Under the pieces are notes generated by a model. The model saw only the letters and a list, made by a program, of their open reading frames with translations. It was not told the origin of the DNA and did not search any database. Shown in pieces: positions 1 to 8,649 of a DNA stretch of 48,103 nucleotides. A program made the position numbers and the translations under genes. The DNA is from Fulvivirga sp. (lineage in GTDB: Bacteria; Bacteroidota; Bacteroidia; Cytophagales; Cyclobacteriaceae). The stretch lies in assembly GCA_028280565.1 (NCBI GenBank), contig JANQLQ010000263.1, positions 1 through 48,103 on the forward strand, written 5' to 3'. How positions within the stretch are numbered: position 1 is the stretch's first letter; each line of letters opens with the position of its first letter.

Positions 1-90
1 TGGCACAAGTTGAACCGATAGCACTGGCACAGTTTAAACCGATACGGGTGGCACAATTTCACTGATACAACTGGCACAGTTTGGAGTGAT
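1..90. repeat. Degenerate ~24-bp tandem repeat, probable end of an IS21-family element
   Basis: Four units beginning with TGGCACA occur at about 1, 25, 49 and 72. Each continues with a T/A-rich core and then GATA (for example TGGCACAGTTTAAACCGATA). Multiple short terminal repeats of this kind are known from ends of IS21-family elements (istA/istB). From memory, Bacteroidota members carry TGGC-CA-TTTGAACC-like repeats. The transposase genes would lie left of the window, so the identification rests on the repeats alone. The repeat runs into the start of the next ORF. Confidence 0.5.
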
Positions 91-493
91 ATATCCAACA
101 GATAAAAAAATGACTGAAAATGAGTTAAGGGTAAAATTTGGATACTATAAGATTGGTGAAAAATGGACTACAGAGACTTTACTTTATAATATGTTGTCAG
201 AGATTTTTACAGATGACGAGGTGATATTTCATTATCGTGGCAAAGAACTGGAAGGGTTAGAACTAGATATTTGGATTCCAAAATTCAAGCTTGGAATTGA
301 ATATCAAGGAATACAGCATTTCAAAGCAGTAGAACATTGGGGCGGTGAAAAAACACTTAAAAAGCAAAAGTTAAAAGACAAAAAGAAAAAAGAAATCTGT
401 AAGAGTCTGAACTACAAACTGATCGAGTTTAGATATGACGAGGATATTTCTAAAGATCTAATTTTAAGAAGACTGGAAGAAAATAAAATATGA
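86..493 (+). CDS. PD-(D/E)XK endonuclease-like protein, probably 5'-truncated
   Basis: The 135-residue product has the core of a restriction-endonuclease-like fold. An acidic LELDIWIP strand is followed by a GIEYQGIQHF strand, a pattern giving a D...ExQ-type active site as in Vsr/DUF559-like and zinc-ribbon-associated nucleases. The C-terminal half is lysine-rich and ends with a predicted strand/helix pair (LIEFRYDED). The listed start is a GTG lying inside the IS-like terminal repeat; an ATG at 110 is an alternative. The reading frame is open back to a stop at 35-37. The overlap with the IS end suggests that an N-terminal part, often a zinc ribbon in such families, was removed by insertion. 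It lies next to a defence system, so a defence role is possible but not shown. Confidence 0.55.
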   Translation: MIYPTDKKMTENELRVKFGYYKIGEKWTTETLLYNMLSEIFTDDEVIFHYRGKELEGLELDIWIPKFKLGIEYQGIQHFKAVEHWGGEKTLKKQKLKDKKKKEICKSLNYKLIEFRYDEDISKDLILRRLEENKI

Positions 494-606
494 GTGCGCA
501 ATATATAAATTGTAATAGCCGATTAAAATTTAAAATAATACCCTGAACGAAAAGTTGTATAGCTTGTTAACATCCAATTTAAAATCAAATAGAATTCAGG
601 GAAATA

Positions 607-2310
607 TCACTTAGTAGTTAGCTGATCACTTCTTAATGTGACAAGATTCTTCCTCAGTCGACTTTCAACATTTTTTGAAAGAGACGGTACCGCGATAAAC
701 AGTTTTTCCCTAGCTCTACTCAGCGCTACATAATTAATCCTATGCTCCTCATTATTTTCCAGATCAGGATCAATAATAAACTGCAAATCACTTTCCTCTT
801 TTAATACAAGTAATACATTGTCAAACTCATCCCCCTTCGCTTTATGTATTGTTCTATGTGCGCTGGCGTCTTCAATAATTTTAACACAAACGGACAATTG
901 AGCATAAGAATGCCCTTCATAAAATCTTTTTGGAGCACCTTTTGTAACCTTTGCTGTGCTTTGGATATTGGCACACAAAAACTGATGATAATTTAATAAA
1001 GATGAAGCACTATAGCTTGAATAGTTGTTAACCAAAAAATTAAGGTTTTTTAATGCCAAGCGCCTCTTTTTGGTTTTGTCTTTCTCATCTGGAAATAAAC
1101 GTTCCATTTCTTTGATAGCCTCTTTATATCGCAAATAAATGGCTAATTCAGTCGATTTTATACATGCAAAGACAAGACGTTTTCTTTCTTTGTTTGAATC
1201 TGTTTCCTGTAATTTCTGTAATAAGTCTTCGGATGGTATATTATTATTCATTGCCTTTTTCATTGTATTCGCTGTGATATTATCTCTTGACAATGAACAT
1301 ATTTTTATATCAGGGTGATCTTGACTGATTTGATCTAAAATTGAAACTGGATTACCAACATACAATGAAGGGCAGTCTCCATTTTGGTTTCTAAATTTGT
1401 GTTGGTTAATATCGGTTCTCACCGAGTTAAGAAGATCAATAATCTGATTTGTGCTTCTTCTGTTTTCAGAAATGACGTAATTTTTAATACAATTTAAATT
1501 AAATGATTGAAACTGTGAATATACAGCACCTTGAAAGCTGTATATCGATTGCGCCTGATCCCCGACTATACCGACAATTGTTTCATTCTGTCCAATTGCA
1601 TTCAAAATTCTAGCTTGAATTGGGTGAGTATCTTGAAATTCATCAATAAAGAAATATGGAAATTTTGCTCTAAGGATCGTTTGGATAAAAGGGTAATTGC
1701 TTAAAAGTATATGACTAAAGAAAAGAACATCATCATGATGAATTACTCCTATTTCCCATGTCATTTTCTTATACTCAAAATAAGAATTATTTTTTATAGC
1801 ATATCCATTTACTTTTTTAGGGTAATCGGGTCTAATTATCAAATTACCTGAACTGTCAAATTTCCATCTCGCTTCTCTAAATGCTTTGACAAGGGTATTA
1901 TCATCTGTTATTCTTTTTTGCGCAGTCCTATCCTTCCACTCCTGCAAAAAGGAATAATTTGATAACACTATGTCATCGTGCCCATCAATCTTTGACACAT
2001 TTAAATTGTAATCGTCCGGTATGAATTTCGCATAAGGTTTAACAATATGTTTGTAAAGAAAAGAATGTAATGTAGATATTTCAACGGAGTCTTGGCATCC
2101 GTTCAAACGTTTTAAGAGGGCTTCAACGGCTACATTGGTATAGGTTATACATGCTATTTTTCTGCTGTTTTTTAATCTTTTAGAGTTTTGTAAAACATTT
2201 CTTACATGATTACTCAACCAATAAGTCTTTCCAGCCCCGGGGCCTGCTGCCACTCTAAAATGATTTTCGATAGGAATTAGCGATTCCGAATTAATCTCTA
2301 CTATTGACAT
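607..2310 (-). CDS. gajB: Gabija protein GajB, UvrD/PcrA-like SF1 helicase
   Basis: A 567-residue SF1A helicase. Visible motifs: Walker A (GPGAGKT) at about residues 23-29, Walker B in the form DEFQDT, motif III-like GDQAQSIYSFQGA, motif V-like HKAKGDEFDNVLL and motif VI-like YVALSRAREKL near the C-terminus. The length fits the compact GajB type rather than full-length UvrD (about 720 aa). Its start overlaps the end of the upstream OLD-family gene by 10 bp, so the two are translationally coupled. In characterised Gabija systems GajA cuts DNA and GajB is a helicase/ATPase that senses DNA termini and supports abortive anti-phage defence. The assignment rests on the pairing; on its own this could be an orphan UvrD-like helicase. 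Confidence 0.8.
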   Translation of the reverse strand: MSIVEINSESLIPIENHFRVAAGPGAGKTYWLSNHVRNVLQNSKRLKNSRKIACITYTNVAVEALLKRLNGCQDSVEISTLHSFLYKHIVKPYAKFIPDDYNLNVSKIDGHDDIVLSNYSFLQEWKDRTAQKRITDDNTLVKAFREARWKFDSSGNLIIRPDYPKKVNGYAIKNNSYFEYKKMTWEIGVIHHDDVLFFSHILLSNYPFIQTILRAKFPYFFIDEFQDTHPIQARILNAIGQNETIVGIVGDQAQSIYSFQGAVYSQFQSFNLNCIKNYVISENRRSTNQIIDLLNSVRTDINQHKFRNQNGDCPSLYVGNPVSILDQISQDHPDIKICSLSRDNITANTMKKAMNNNIPSEDLLQKLQETDSNKERKRLVFACIKSTELAIYLRYKEAIKEMERLFPDEKDKTKKRRLALKNLNFLVNNYSSYSASSLLNYHQFLCANIQSTAKVTKGAPKRFYEGHSYAQLSVCVKIIEDASAHRTIHKAKGDEFDNVLLVLKEESDLQFIIDPDLENNEEHRINYVALSRAREKLFIAVPSLSKNVESRLRKNLVTLRSDQLTTK

Positions 2311-4352
2311 AACCAGTTAATTGCATTTTTGATGTAATCTGGAACACGAACAATGTCCTGACAGTCCTCACGTTCCAAATTCTTCTCTAAGGAATAGGAT
2401 AACTCCAGCGCATTTTCTCCCTTTCCGATTGAGTTTAAATATCTGGCGGCAATAACGGCTTTCTTTTTATCACTTTCTTCTTGCCAATTGCACGATGAAA
2501 TACCATCTCGTATTCGGGTATTTTCGTCACTAGTTGAAAGAAGGTTCAAGAATTGATCAATATTCTCACTGGTGTATTTTTGCATCAAACTCCTTAACTC
2601 TTCTTTATTGCTAATTGAGTCGGTCAATAATAATTCCAATGAAGGATTATATAGAGCCAAGTCATATTCCAGTGTCTTACCATAGGTCTCATCTTGACTA
2701 AAAAAGCGAATATTAGGATGAGACTGATAAGAACTTATTTTTTCAGAGGCATTATTTTGATATGTATAATCATTACTATTTTGTAAATACTCAAACGGAT
2801 AACATTTCTTATGCTTGTTGTTCGTGTTACTTCTCCTAGTTGGGTCACGATCCGTCAAACAAGCTATTTTTTTAGGAATAGAACGTTCGCTTTTAGTGTC
2901 AAAGAGTTTTAAAAAATGATCAAAGTATCTGCCTCCGATATTGATAACAGCTATATGGTTATCCTCTAAAAATGCAGGTATATACTTAGCCAAAACAGGA
3001 ATGAGCAATTGTTCTGCTATCCCCTCCACTAGGATGATTTTTTGTGCAAAGAGCATATCGGATTTTGTAGCATCCAAGAACCTTTGTACATATGCTTTCG
3101 ATTTTTTCCCCTGGTCATCATCGGAAAAAACTTTTCCGGGATAGCCAATTGTTAATTGGTCATTTTCGAAGTGTAAACAAGCTATTTCATCCAAAGAAAC
3201 GGCTGATGTTATATGCGTGGAATGCGTTGAAACAAAAATTTGTCTTGCTTTTTTCTTTACTCCCTGATTAGTTCGTAGGAACTTCAGGAATTTATACTGC
3301 ATCGAGGGATGTAAGTGAGCTTCTGGTTCCTCAATGGCTAATACCGGGAACACTTTAGCATTACTACCAAGGTAATTGCCATCTGAGCTGATTTGCATCT
3401 TAGCCAAAAGCAGGGACATAAAAATTAAATTGTTGTATCCAAGTCCATTATGAGTTGCCGGAATACTAATTCCTGTTTCATATTGCACTATTAATCGCAG
3501 GGCAGAATACATCTCTACTTCAGATATACTGCCTTCAAAATCAGGAACAGCTTTGTTAAATGAGGCTCCTGTTTCCTTTGCATAGGATAATATTTCATTT
3601 TTCCCCTCAGCCATTCTGGCTTGTAGATTTTGTATTAATTGATCTGCTGCATTTGAAAATTGAACTTGAAGTGTTTTTATTTCTGATTTCTTTGTTGCAT
3701 CATCTTTGCTTTTATCCTTTTTTATTTTGTAATCCATAAAAAAATCAATCACATCCTTGAGCAAAGAACTCCTCCCGGTAAACATATCTCTTTCAACATC
3801 TCTTATGGCTTCCAAAAACTGGAAATCAAATTTTTGCAAGGATTCACTATCCGCTGAGGTTTGTAAGGTAGGATCACCACCGTAAATTTTATAGGTATAA
3901 AGCCTGATGAAATCGTGCTTAATGATATTTTGCGCCTCCTTTAATTCTGAGCCGTGCTTTAGCGCATCAGTATACTTTTGAGTTTCCCGATCCGGTAGGA
4001 AGTATTCATAAGTGAGCTTAGCTTCGTATGGTGAAGCCAATTTGGTTAGAAAATTACCTACTGTTGCCAAATCGTCAGAATTTACATCTTCATTTTCACT
4101 CTCACTTATCGTTAAAGTGATGGTGATTTTAGGAGCTTTTTCTTTTAATTCTTCCAGACTGATATTCTTATTGAAATCATCAACCCCTAATTTCTTAGAA
4201 CTCTGTTGATCGAGAATAAGAGAAAGTGCCTTTATCAAATTTGTCTTACCGGCATTGTTATGCCCTATTATTACATTTAAACCATCTTTCAGGAAAATCG
4301 TCGATTGCTTGAAATTTCGAAAATTAGAAATAGTAATTTGTGATATGTACAT
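2301..4352 (-). CDS. gajA: Gabija protein GajA, OLD-family ATPase/TOPRIM nuclease
   Basis: A 683-residue OLD-family protein. The N-terminal ABC-type ATPase half has Walker A (GHNNAGKTN) near residue 30, a GLGYNN signature region around residue 300 and Walker B/D-loop (AIEEPEAHLHP) followed by the switch histidine (VSTHSTH). The C-terminal half contains a TOPRIM domain with ILVEGIAEQ and CLTDRDPT, the metal-binding Glu and Asp positions. GajA of known Gabija systems is a sequence-specific nicking endonuclease relieved of inhibition when phage replication depletes nucleotides. Gene order gajA-gajB on one strand with a 10-bp overlap is the standard arrangement. The protein is somewhat longer than the B. 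cereus prototype (about 580 aa). A standalone OLD nuclease is excluded by the coupled helicase. Confidence 0.82.
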   Translation of the reverse strand: MYISQITISNFRNFKQSTIFLKDGLNVIIGHNNAGKTNLIKALSLILDQQSSKKLGVDDFNKNISLEELKEKAPKITITLTISESENEDVNSDDLATVGNFLTKLASPYEAKLTYEYFLPDRETQKYTDALKHGSELKEAQNIIKHDFIRLYTYKIYGGDPTLQTSADSESLQKFDFQFLEAIRDVERDMFTGRSSLLKDVIDFFMDYKIKKDKSKDDATKKSEIKTLQVQFSNAADQLIQNLQARMAEGKNEILSYAKETGASFNKAVPDFEGSISEVEMYSALRLIVQYETGISIPATHNGLGYNNLIFMSLLLAKMQISSDGNYLGSNAKVFPVLAIEEPEAHLHPSMQYKFLKFLRTNQGVKKKARQIFVSTHSTHITSAVSLDEIACLHFENDQLTIGYPGKVFSDDDQGKKSKAYVQRFLDATKSDMLFAQKIILVEGIAEQLLIPVLAKYIPAFLEDNHIAVINIGGRYFDHFLKLFDTKSERSIPKKIACLTDRDPTRRSNTNNKHKKCYPFEYLQNSNDYTYQNNASEKISSYQSHPNIRFFSQDETYGKTLEYDLALYNPSLELLLTDSISNKEELRSLMQKYTSENIDQFLNLLSTSDENTRIRDGISSCNWQEESDKKKAVIAARYLNSIGKGENALELSYSLEKNLEREDCQDIVRVPDYIKNAINWLCQ

Positions 4353-4539
4353 AACTGTATTGGTGCTTCAAGGTGCAGTAAAAATGAAATATCTATCCCG
4401 AATAAAAAATTAAATTATCTTAAACACCTTACTTGGCTTCTTAGCCTTATACTTCTTCTTGCGAAAACTGAAATGTTATAATTAATATTGTGATCCTGTT
4501 ATTTCAGAGATCAAATCCATCAAAAAGCGGATAGTCTAA

Positions 4540-5052
4540 ATGGAAATCAAAATAGAAACATGGATAGCCCTAGCAGCCGTTATAGTGGCAATAGCCGCTA
4601 TATATTTCGGCAATAGGAATAACAAACAACAAATAAGGATTTCAAAATTGGAAGAATTGTTTTCCGTTATTCAATTGCTAAGTAACTATTACGGGAAACT
4701 AAAGGAACTTGAATTAAAAATCGAAGAATTGAGAAATCCAGAGTATCAGGAATTACAAACACTTTCGCAATATTATGAAATAAGGGATAAAGCAATTCCA
4801 GCCGAAGAACGCGATAAAATATATAACCATTTATCTCGACTTGAGGTATTAGCTCAGTGTTACACAAAAAGAAAACTAAAGAAAAAAATCCTTTCTTATG
4901 AGAGTATGATGTACGCCATTATAGATTTAACGTTTAATGGCGGAAGTATGTACCAAGAATTGAATTGGAAAAATGGCTTTCCTGATTATGAAGAATTTGA
5001 CAAAATAGTCAAAGAGCTTAAAGAAGGAATAAGATCCATAATTAAACTTTAG
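4540..5052 (+). CDS. Small membrane-anchored helical protein, unknown function
   Basis: The 170-residue product has one N-terminal transmembrane segment (about residues 8-24, alternating A/I/V) followed directly by a basic stop-transfer stretch (RNNKQQIR). The remaining ~140 residues are charged and look helical (LEELFSVIQLL, KLKELELKIEEL), giving an Nin-Cin single-pass or anchored coiled coil. I recognise no family. It is divergent from gajA with a 187-bp gap, so it is not in the Gabija operon. Similar anchored helical proteins occur as accessory genes in defence islands, but nothing here proves such a role. Confidence 0.6.
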   Translation: MEIKIETWIALAAVIVAIAAIYFGNRNNKQQIRISKLEELFSVIQLLSNYYGKLKELELKIEELRNPEYQELQTLSQYYEIRDKAIPAEERDKIYNHLSRLEVLAQCYTKRKLKKKILSYESMMYAIIDLTFNGGSMYQELNWKNGFPDYEEFDKIVKELKEGIRSIIKL

Positions 5053-5295
5053 ACTTGATAAAATTTTCCTGACCAACCAAACCTATAATCCCACCTCAAC
5101 CCCTACCACTTTCCAAAAGTTTCGTCACAAATCGTTCGTTTACGCTAGTTATTGAAAGTTCTTTAAAGAAATTATTTGTTATAAGCAAATAAATGTTCGT
5201 TGAGTTCTATAAATTTGCAATGCTAGGATTTTTATTTTAGTGTCTTTAAGTACCTCCCTACATCGATAATTGTCTGATTTTTCAATTATCTCTCT

Positions 5296-5318
5296 TTACC
5301 GGCACAAAAAGCCGGTAA
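5296..5318. repeat. Perfect 8-bp hairpin ahead of the replication block
   Basis: The arms TTACCGGC (5296-5303) and GCCGGTAA (5311-5318) flank a 7-nt A-rich loop. There is no following T-run, so it is a poor intrinsic terminator. It sits at the change from AT-rich DNA to the more GC-rich block, 40 bp before the DUF4248-like gene. Possible roles are an operator for that HTH protein, part of an attachment site, or a 5' leader structure. The sequence does not choose between them. Confidence 0.5.
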
Positions 5319-5357
5319 GTGAATCAATTGTTACATTTTCTAAATCAGTACTTTAAG

Positions 5358-5573
5358 ATGGAGGAAGTTTACAAACCCCAAACAAAGCAAGAATTGGCAC
5401 ACGCTTATGGCGTGACCTTACGAACTATATCCAGTTGGCTGGAACCTCACTTGGATGAGGTGGGCGAAAGAAAAGGCCGAACCTACACGCCCAAGCAGAT
5501 CAAGATCATTTACGACATCATCGGGCCGCCCTCACTGGTCGGGAATGGTAAAGAGGATGATGGACGGGTATGA
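5358..5573 (+). CDS. DUF4248-like helix-turn-helix protein
   Basis: From the ATG at 5358 the product has 71 residues; a GTG at 5319 would add 13. The core KQELAHAYGVTLRTISSWLEP is a helix-turn-helix of the kind in DUF4248 and MerR/Xis-like small proteins. It is followed by a short wing-like region (ERKGRTYTPKQIKIIYDIIG). Such proteins sit at the head of replication/mobilisation modules in Bacteroidota mobile elements, in front of VirE/VapE genes, as here. It probably binds DNA as a regulator or excisionase-like factor. The downstream gene starts inside its 3' end, so the two are co-translated. Start choice: the ATG keeps the conserved part and avoids the hairpin. Confidence 0.65.
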   Translation: MEEVYKPQTKQELAHAYGVTLRTISSWLEPHLDEVGERKGRTYTPKQIKIIYDIIGPPSLVGNGKEDDGRV

Positions 5574-6081
5574 TAAGATCAATCGGCGGTTCGAAAAGGC
5601 GGTGACTATGCTCCAAGAGAACCTGCAATACTTAGCCGACGAAACCAAAGTAAGTGACAGGTTCATATCCCTACATAATGGCATCATCAAAGCCTTGATA
5701 GATTACCAGCATCTCACAACAGAGATCATTGAAGACCTTCAATATGAAAATTATCACCTCGCATTGAAGAAGTCGAAGGAATGCCGCGAGCTGGAAGACA
5801 TCAAGATAAGCTTCGAGGCCATTTGCCTTCTTCATGGCATTGTGGATTTTGTTGCTTGGATGGCCAAAGGCAAGGACTACCTTATCACAATGGCCGTAGA
5901 TCATTATAGGGATGGAACGATACAGGTTCCTTACCAACTCATGGAGCTTATAGATCGATTGTCGGAACAGGAAAGAAATACAGTCATGACCATTCTAATG
6001 AAAAAGGGGCAGGAACGATGGAGGAACGAGCTGGAAGCCCTTGCCCGAAAACCAGAAAAAAGACAATATGCTGGAACATAA
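5545..6081 (+). CDS. Unknown helical protein of the replication block
   Basis: The frame opens at 5455, but the first ~30 residues are a shadow of the upstream HTH gene. ATG 5545 (or 5557, preceded by AAAGAGG) is the likely start, giving about 178 residues. The product is mostly helical and charged (RRFEKAVTMLQENLQYL, ELIDRLSEQERNTVMTILM) with no obvious transmembrane segment or motif. It overlaps the HTH gene upstream and the VapE gene downstream, so it belongs to the same transcript and is probably a replication or regulation accessory. I do not recognise the family. Confidence 0.6.
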   Translation: MVKRMMDGYDKINRRFEKAVTMLQENLQYLADETKVSDRFISLHNGIIKALIDYQHLTTEIIEDLQYENYHLALKKSKECRELEDIKISFEAICLLHGIVDFVAWMAKGKDYLITMAVDHYRDGTIQVPYQLMELIDRLSEQERNTVMTILMKKGQERWRNELEALARKPEKRQYAGT

Positions 6082-7327
6082 AGAGATTAAGAAAAACGGC
6101 AGGAAAAACAAACCGGCCAAAAAACACTTAATCCTCGAAATCAAAGATTACCTCGAATTGAAATATGAAATCCGTAGAAACGTACTCGCCCTTGAGATCG
6201 AATACCGGCCAGTAGAGGAAGACCATTTTACGGTACTCGACGAGGCAAAGATCAATAGCATTTGGATCGACCTGCAGTTGAATGGCTTTAAAATATCCGA
6301 TGCCCTGCTAATCAAAATCCTGAACTCCGACCTGTTTCCCGGACACCACCCCATTGAAGATTATGTAGCGCGACTGCCAGCTTATGACGGGAACGATTAC
6401 ATAAAGGCATTAGCAGAGACCGTTACTATTGCCGATGTACAGGTAGCAGATACACACCTACGCGATCTCTGGCTTCCCTACCTGAAAAAGTGGTTGGTGG
6501 CCAGCGTAGCCACCGCATTAGGGCGGGGTATTAACCACCTGTGCCTGATCATGGTCGGTGGTCAGGGTATCGGTAAAACAACGTGGCTGAACCGGCTGTG
6601 TCCTGATTCCATGTATGACTTCCTAGTCTGTTCGCATATCAACCCATCACTTACCGACCAGAACACGGCTAACTTCCTAGCCGAAAAGTGGTTCGTCAAC
6701 ATCGACGACCAATTGGAAACCATTTTCGGTAAGGACTTCAATTCTATGAAAGCTATCATTACCGCCCCTTTTGTTACCAACCGGAAAGCATGGCACCGGC
6801 TTACCCGTAGGCGCAAGCGGGTGTGTAACTTCATGGGCAGCGTAAACAACCCCCGCTTCCTAACGGATGTGGAGAACCGCAGATACCTCGTGTTTACGGC
6901 AGAAGGTATCGACCTCGATGAAAAGGTAGACATGGATAAAGTATGGGCACAGGCCCTTCACCTGCTCAATGCGGGGTTTTCTTACTGGTTCTCTAAAGAA
7001 GAAATACAGCAACTCAACAAGGTGAACGAGTTGTACCGTCAGGTATCGGTGGAGGAAGAATGGCTGATGAAACTATTCGAGCCATGCGAAGCCACAGACC
7101 CGCAGGCGAAGTTCCTAATGCCTTCCGAAATTTTAGCCAAAATGAATGCCTGGTCGGGAATGAAACTTTCTATTCGCAAACTATCACAGGCTATGGAAAA
7201 ACTAGGTTTCGGCAAGAAAGTTTCAAAGCGGATCAGCGGCCAGCCTCGTAATGTTTACCCGGTCATTGAGCGTACTGATAGTGACGAAACCCAATTCCAA
7301 CAAAATATCCGCACCTCTTTAAGTTAA
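6068..7327 (+). CDS. VapE-type (virulence-associated E) helicase/primase-like ATPase
   Basis: From ATG 6068 the product has 419 residues; a TTG at 6041 is a weaker start. Walker A is GGQGIGKTTW near residues 163-172. Next come a Walker B-like segment (KWFVNIDDQLE), a sensor region (CNFMGSVNNPRFL) and an arginine-finger-like NRRYLVF, the order typical of VapE/VirE (PF05272) helicases related to the SF3/D5 class. No primase active site is visible in the short N-terminal part, so this is the helicase half only. Such proteins initiate replication of phage satellites, plasmids and integrative elements. It is the main evidence that the element replicates autonomously. The C-terminal ~90 residues resemble a winged helix (KLSIRKLSQAMEKLGFGKK), as in D5-type proteins. 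Confidence 0.82.
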   Translation: MLEHKEIKKNGRKNKPAKKHLILEIKDYLELKYEIRRNVLALEIEYRPVEEDHFTVLDEAKINSIWIDLQLNGFKISDALLIKILNSDLFPGHHPIEDYVARLPAYDGNDYIKALAETVTIADVQVADTHLRDLWLPYLKKWLVASVATALGRGINHLCLIMVGGQGIGKTTWLNRLCPDSMYDFLVCSHINPSLTDQNTANFLAEKWFVNIDDQLETIFGKDFNSMKAIITAPFVTNRKAWHRLTRRRKRVCNFMGSVNNPRFLTDVENRRYLVFTAEGIDLDEKVDMDKVWAQALHLLNAGFSYWFSKEEIQQLNKVNELYRQVSVEEEWLMKLFEPCEATDPQAKFLMPSEILAKMNAWSGMKLSIRKLSQAMEKLGFGKKVSKRISGQPRNVYPVIERTDSDETQFQQNIRTSLS

Positions 7328-7653
7328 GCCGGAAACCTTACCAACAAAACAGTATTTACGGTAGCGAATACAAAATCAGTGGCTTATCCATCGGCTTTTT
7401 GTCATTACTTTTTTTTGACAAGTAATTGATAAACAGGTTTTTGCCTTAAAAAGACAATATCTATAAAATTTCTAACTTTTCGTGACTACAACGAATACAT
7501 TATTATAATATCATTGATATTCAATAACTTAAATAAAATAATAAGGTAATAAAGCGTAGTCGCTGTAGTTTTTGTATCCGCGTAGTTGTAGTCGTTCGGG
7601 GAAAAGTTGTATTTCTATCGTTTGCACGAAAAATATAAGCGTGATGAACCGCA
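7328..7653. other. AT-rich gap with repeated GTAGT/TGTAG motifs, possible origin
   Basis: This 326-bp gap lies between convergent genes. About 7380-7560 is very AT-rich. Near the right end GCGTAGTCGCTGTAGT and GCGTAGTTGTAGTCG form imperfect direct repeats. GACTACAAC (7484-7492) is an exact inverted copy of GTTGTAGTC (7585-7593). Iteron-like repeats beside an AT-rich stretch next to the replication helicase would fit an origin, but they could equally be a bidirectional terminator. No gene is seen. Confidence 0.35.
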
Positions 7654-8502
7654 TTAGATAAGTCCTTTCAACTCCTTCAACTTTTGATCACACAAATCAT
7701 TAACCAACCCCCTGAACTTTTCCACCAAAGCGAAAAGGGCATTTAATTCCTTCTTCGTTATCTTGTAATTCACATCGTACCGCGCATCCACATAGGCATT
7801 TCTCAACAGGCCATAAAGATGCTTTTCAGCCTCGGTTTCACGCGGAAAGGCCTCGTGTATTTTTTTGTAGAGAGGGAGTACCAATTTCTCCAAGTCATCC
7901 AGATGGTGGGTTTTTGGTTTGTAACCAGTAAAAACCAATAGGAGGGCTACATAAAGATGTTCCGTCGATTGATGCAGGTGAAATGCCGCCCAATTGAGAT
8001 CATTTTCTTCTGAATAAAAATTATATCCTTTCAATGCTGTGAGTGAACTCTTTTTCCAATAATCAAAATCCTGAACAGCCTTTTCATACCTTTCCTTCGG
8101 TTCCAGATCCCTTACATCTTCCAGCTTGAATTCACCTTTTGAATAAAGCAGAATACCTTCCCGCCTGATATCGATGAACAAGTAATTGTACTTCCGTATT
8201 TCGTTGTTGACTACTGAGTATTGCTCATAATTGAAACTAACGCTGGTGACTATATCATCGTCCATACGAACACGTTCTTCCAATTCGCTACGCAGCGTAT
8301 AGTTCCTCTTTTGTTTGTGGCCGCATATAATCAGGATATCATAATCACTTTGATACTCCCGTTCTATGTCCACCCAATCACCTCTCGCGTAGCTTCCATA
8401 AAGTATAGCCGCCTTCGGATCGAACACTTCGCGTATGTAGTCAGTGATGATCTGTAACTCTTTTTGTTTCTTTTCCGGTAGATGATCTAGGGTTGTTTTC
8501 AA
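7654..8502 (-). CDS. Nucleotidyltransferase-HEPN fusion protein (MNT-HEPN)
   Basis: The 282-residue protein joins an N-terminal MNT-type nucleotidyltransferase (GSYARGD at about residue 41, then SDYDILI, the canonical GSx...DxD arrangement) to a C-terminal helical HEPN domain (about 130-282). The HEPN part shows FHLHQSTEHLYVALLLV and LRNAYVDARYDVNY; the usual Rx4-6H RNase motif is not intact. MNT and HEPN normally form two-gene toxin-antitoxin pairs in which MNT AMPylates HEPN. The fused form is frequent in Bacteroidota genomes and mobile elements. Here it is the only minus-strand gene in the 5-25 kb block and sits between the replication genes and the large operon. A maintenance or regulatory role is plausible; the altered HEPN motif argues against an active RNase. 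Confidence 0.75.
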   Translation of the reverse strand: MKTTLDHLPEKKQKELQIITDYIREVFDPKAAILYGSYARGDWVDIEREYQSDYDILIICGHKQKRNYTLRSELEERVRMDDDIVTSVSFNYEQYSVVNNEIRKYNYLFIDIRREGILLYSKGEFKLEDVRDLEPKERYEKAVQDFDYWKKSSLTALKGYNFYSEENDLNWAAFHLHQSTEHLYVALLLVFTGYKPKTHHLDDLEKLVLPLYKKIHEAFPRETEAEKHLYGLLRNAYVDARYDVNYKITKKELNALFALVEKFRGLVNDLCDQKLKELKGLI

Positions 8503-8649
8503 ACTTTAAAGCCTATCAATTTCCCTAAAGAAATAACAAAATAGACAGAAAAAAGAATATTCGGTAATTAATTTACCTGTCCTGCAAAAGCGCCGCAAAG
8601 CTGCTGTAATCCTCATTTTGTCGCTTACTCCTTCTATTTCTGAACGTTA

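Noticed and set aside
6562-6933. 123-aa minus-strand ORF inside the VapE gene
   Set aside because: Fully antisense to conserved helicase motifs.
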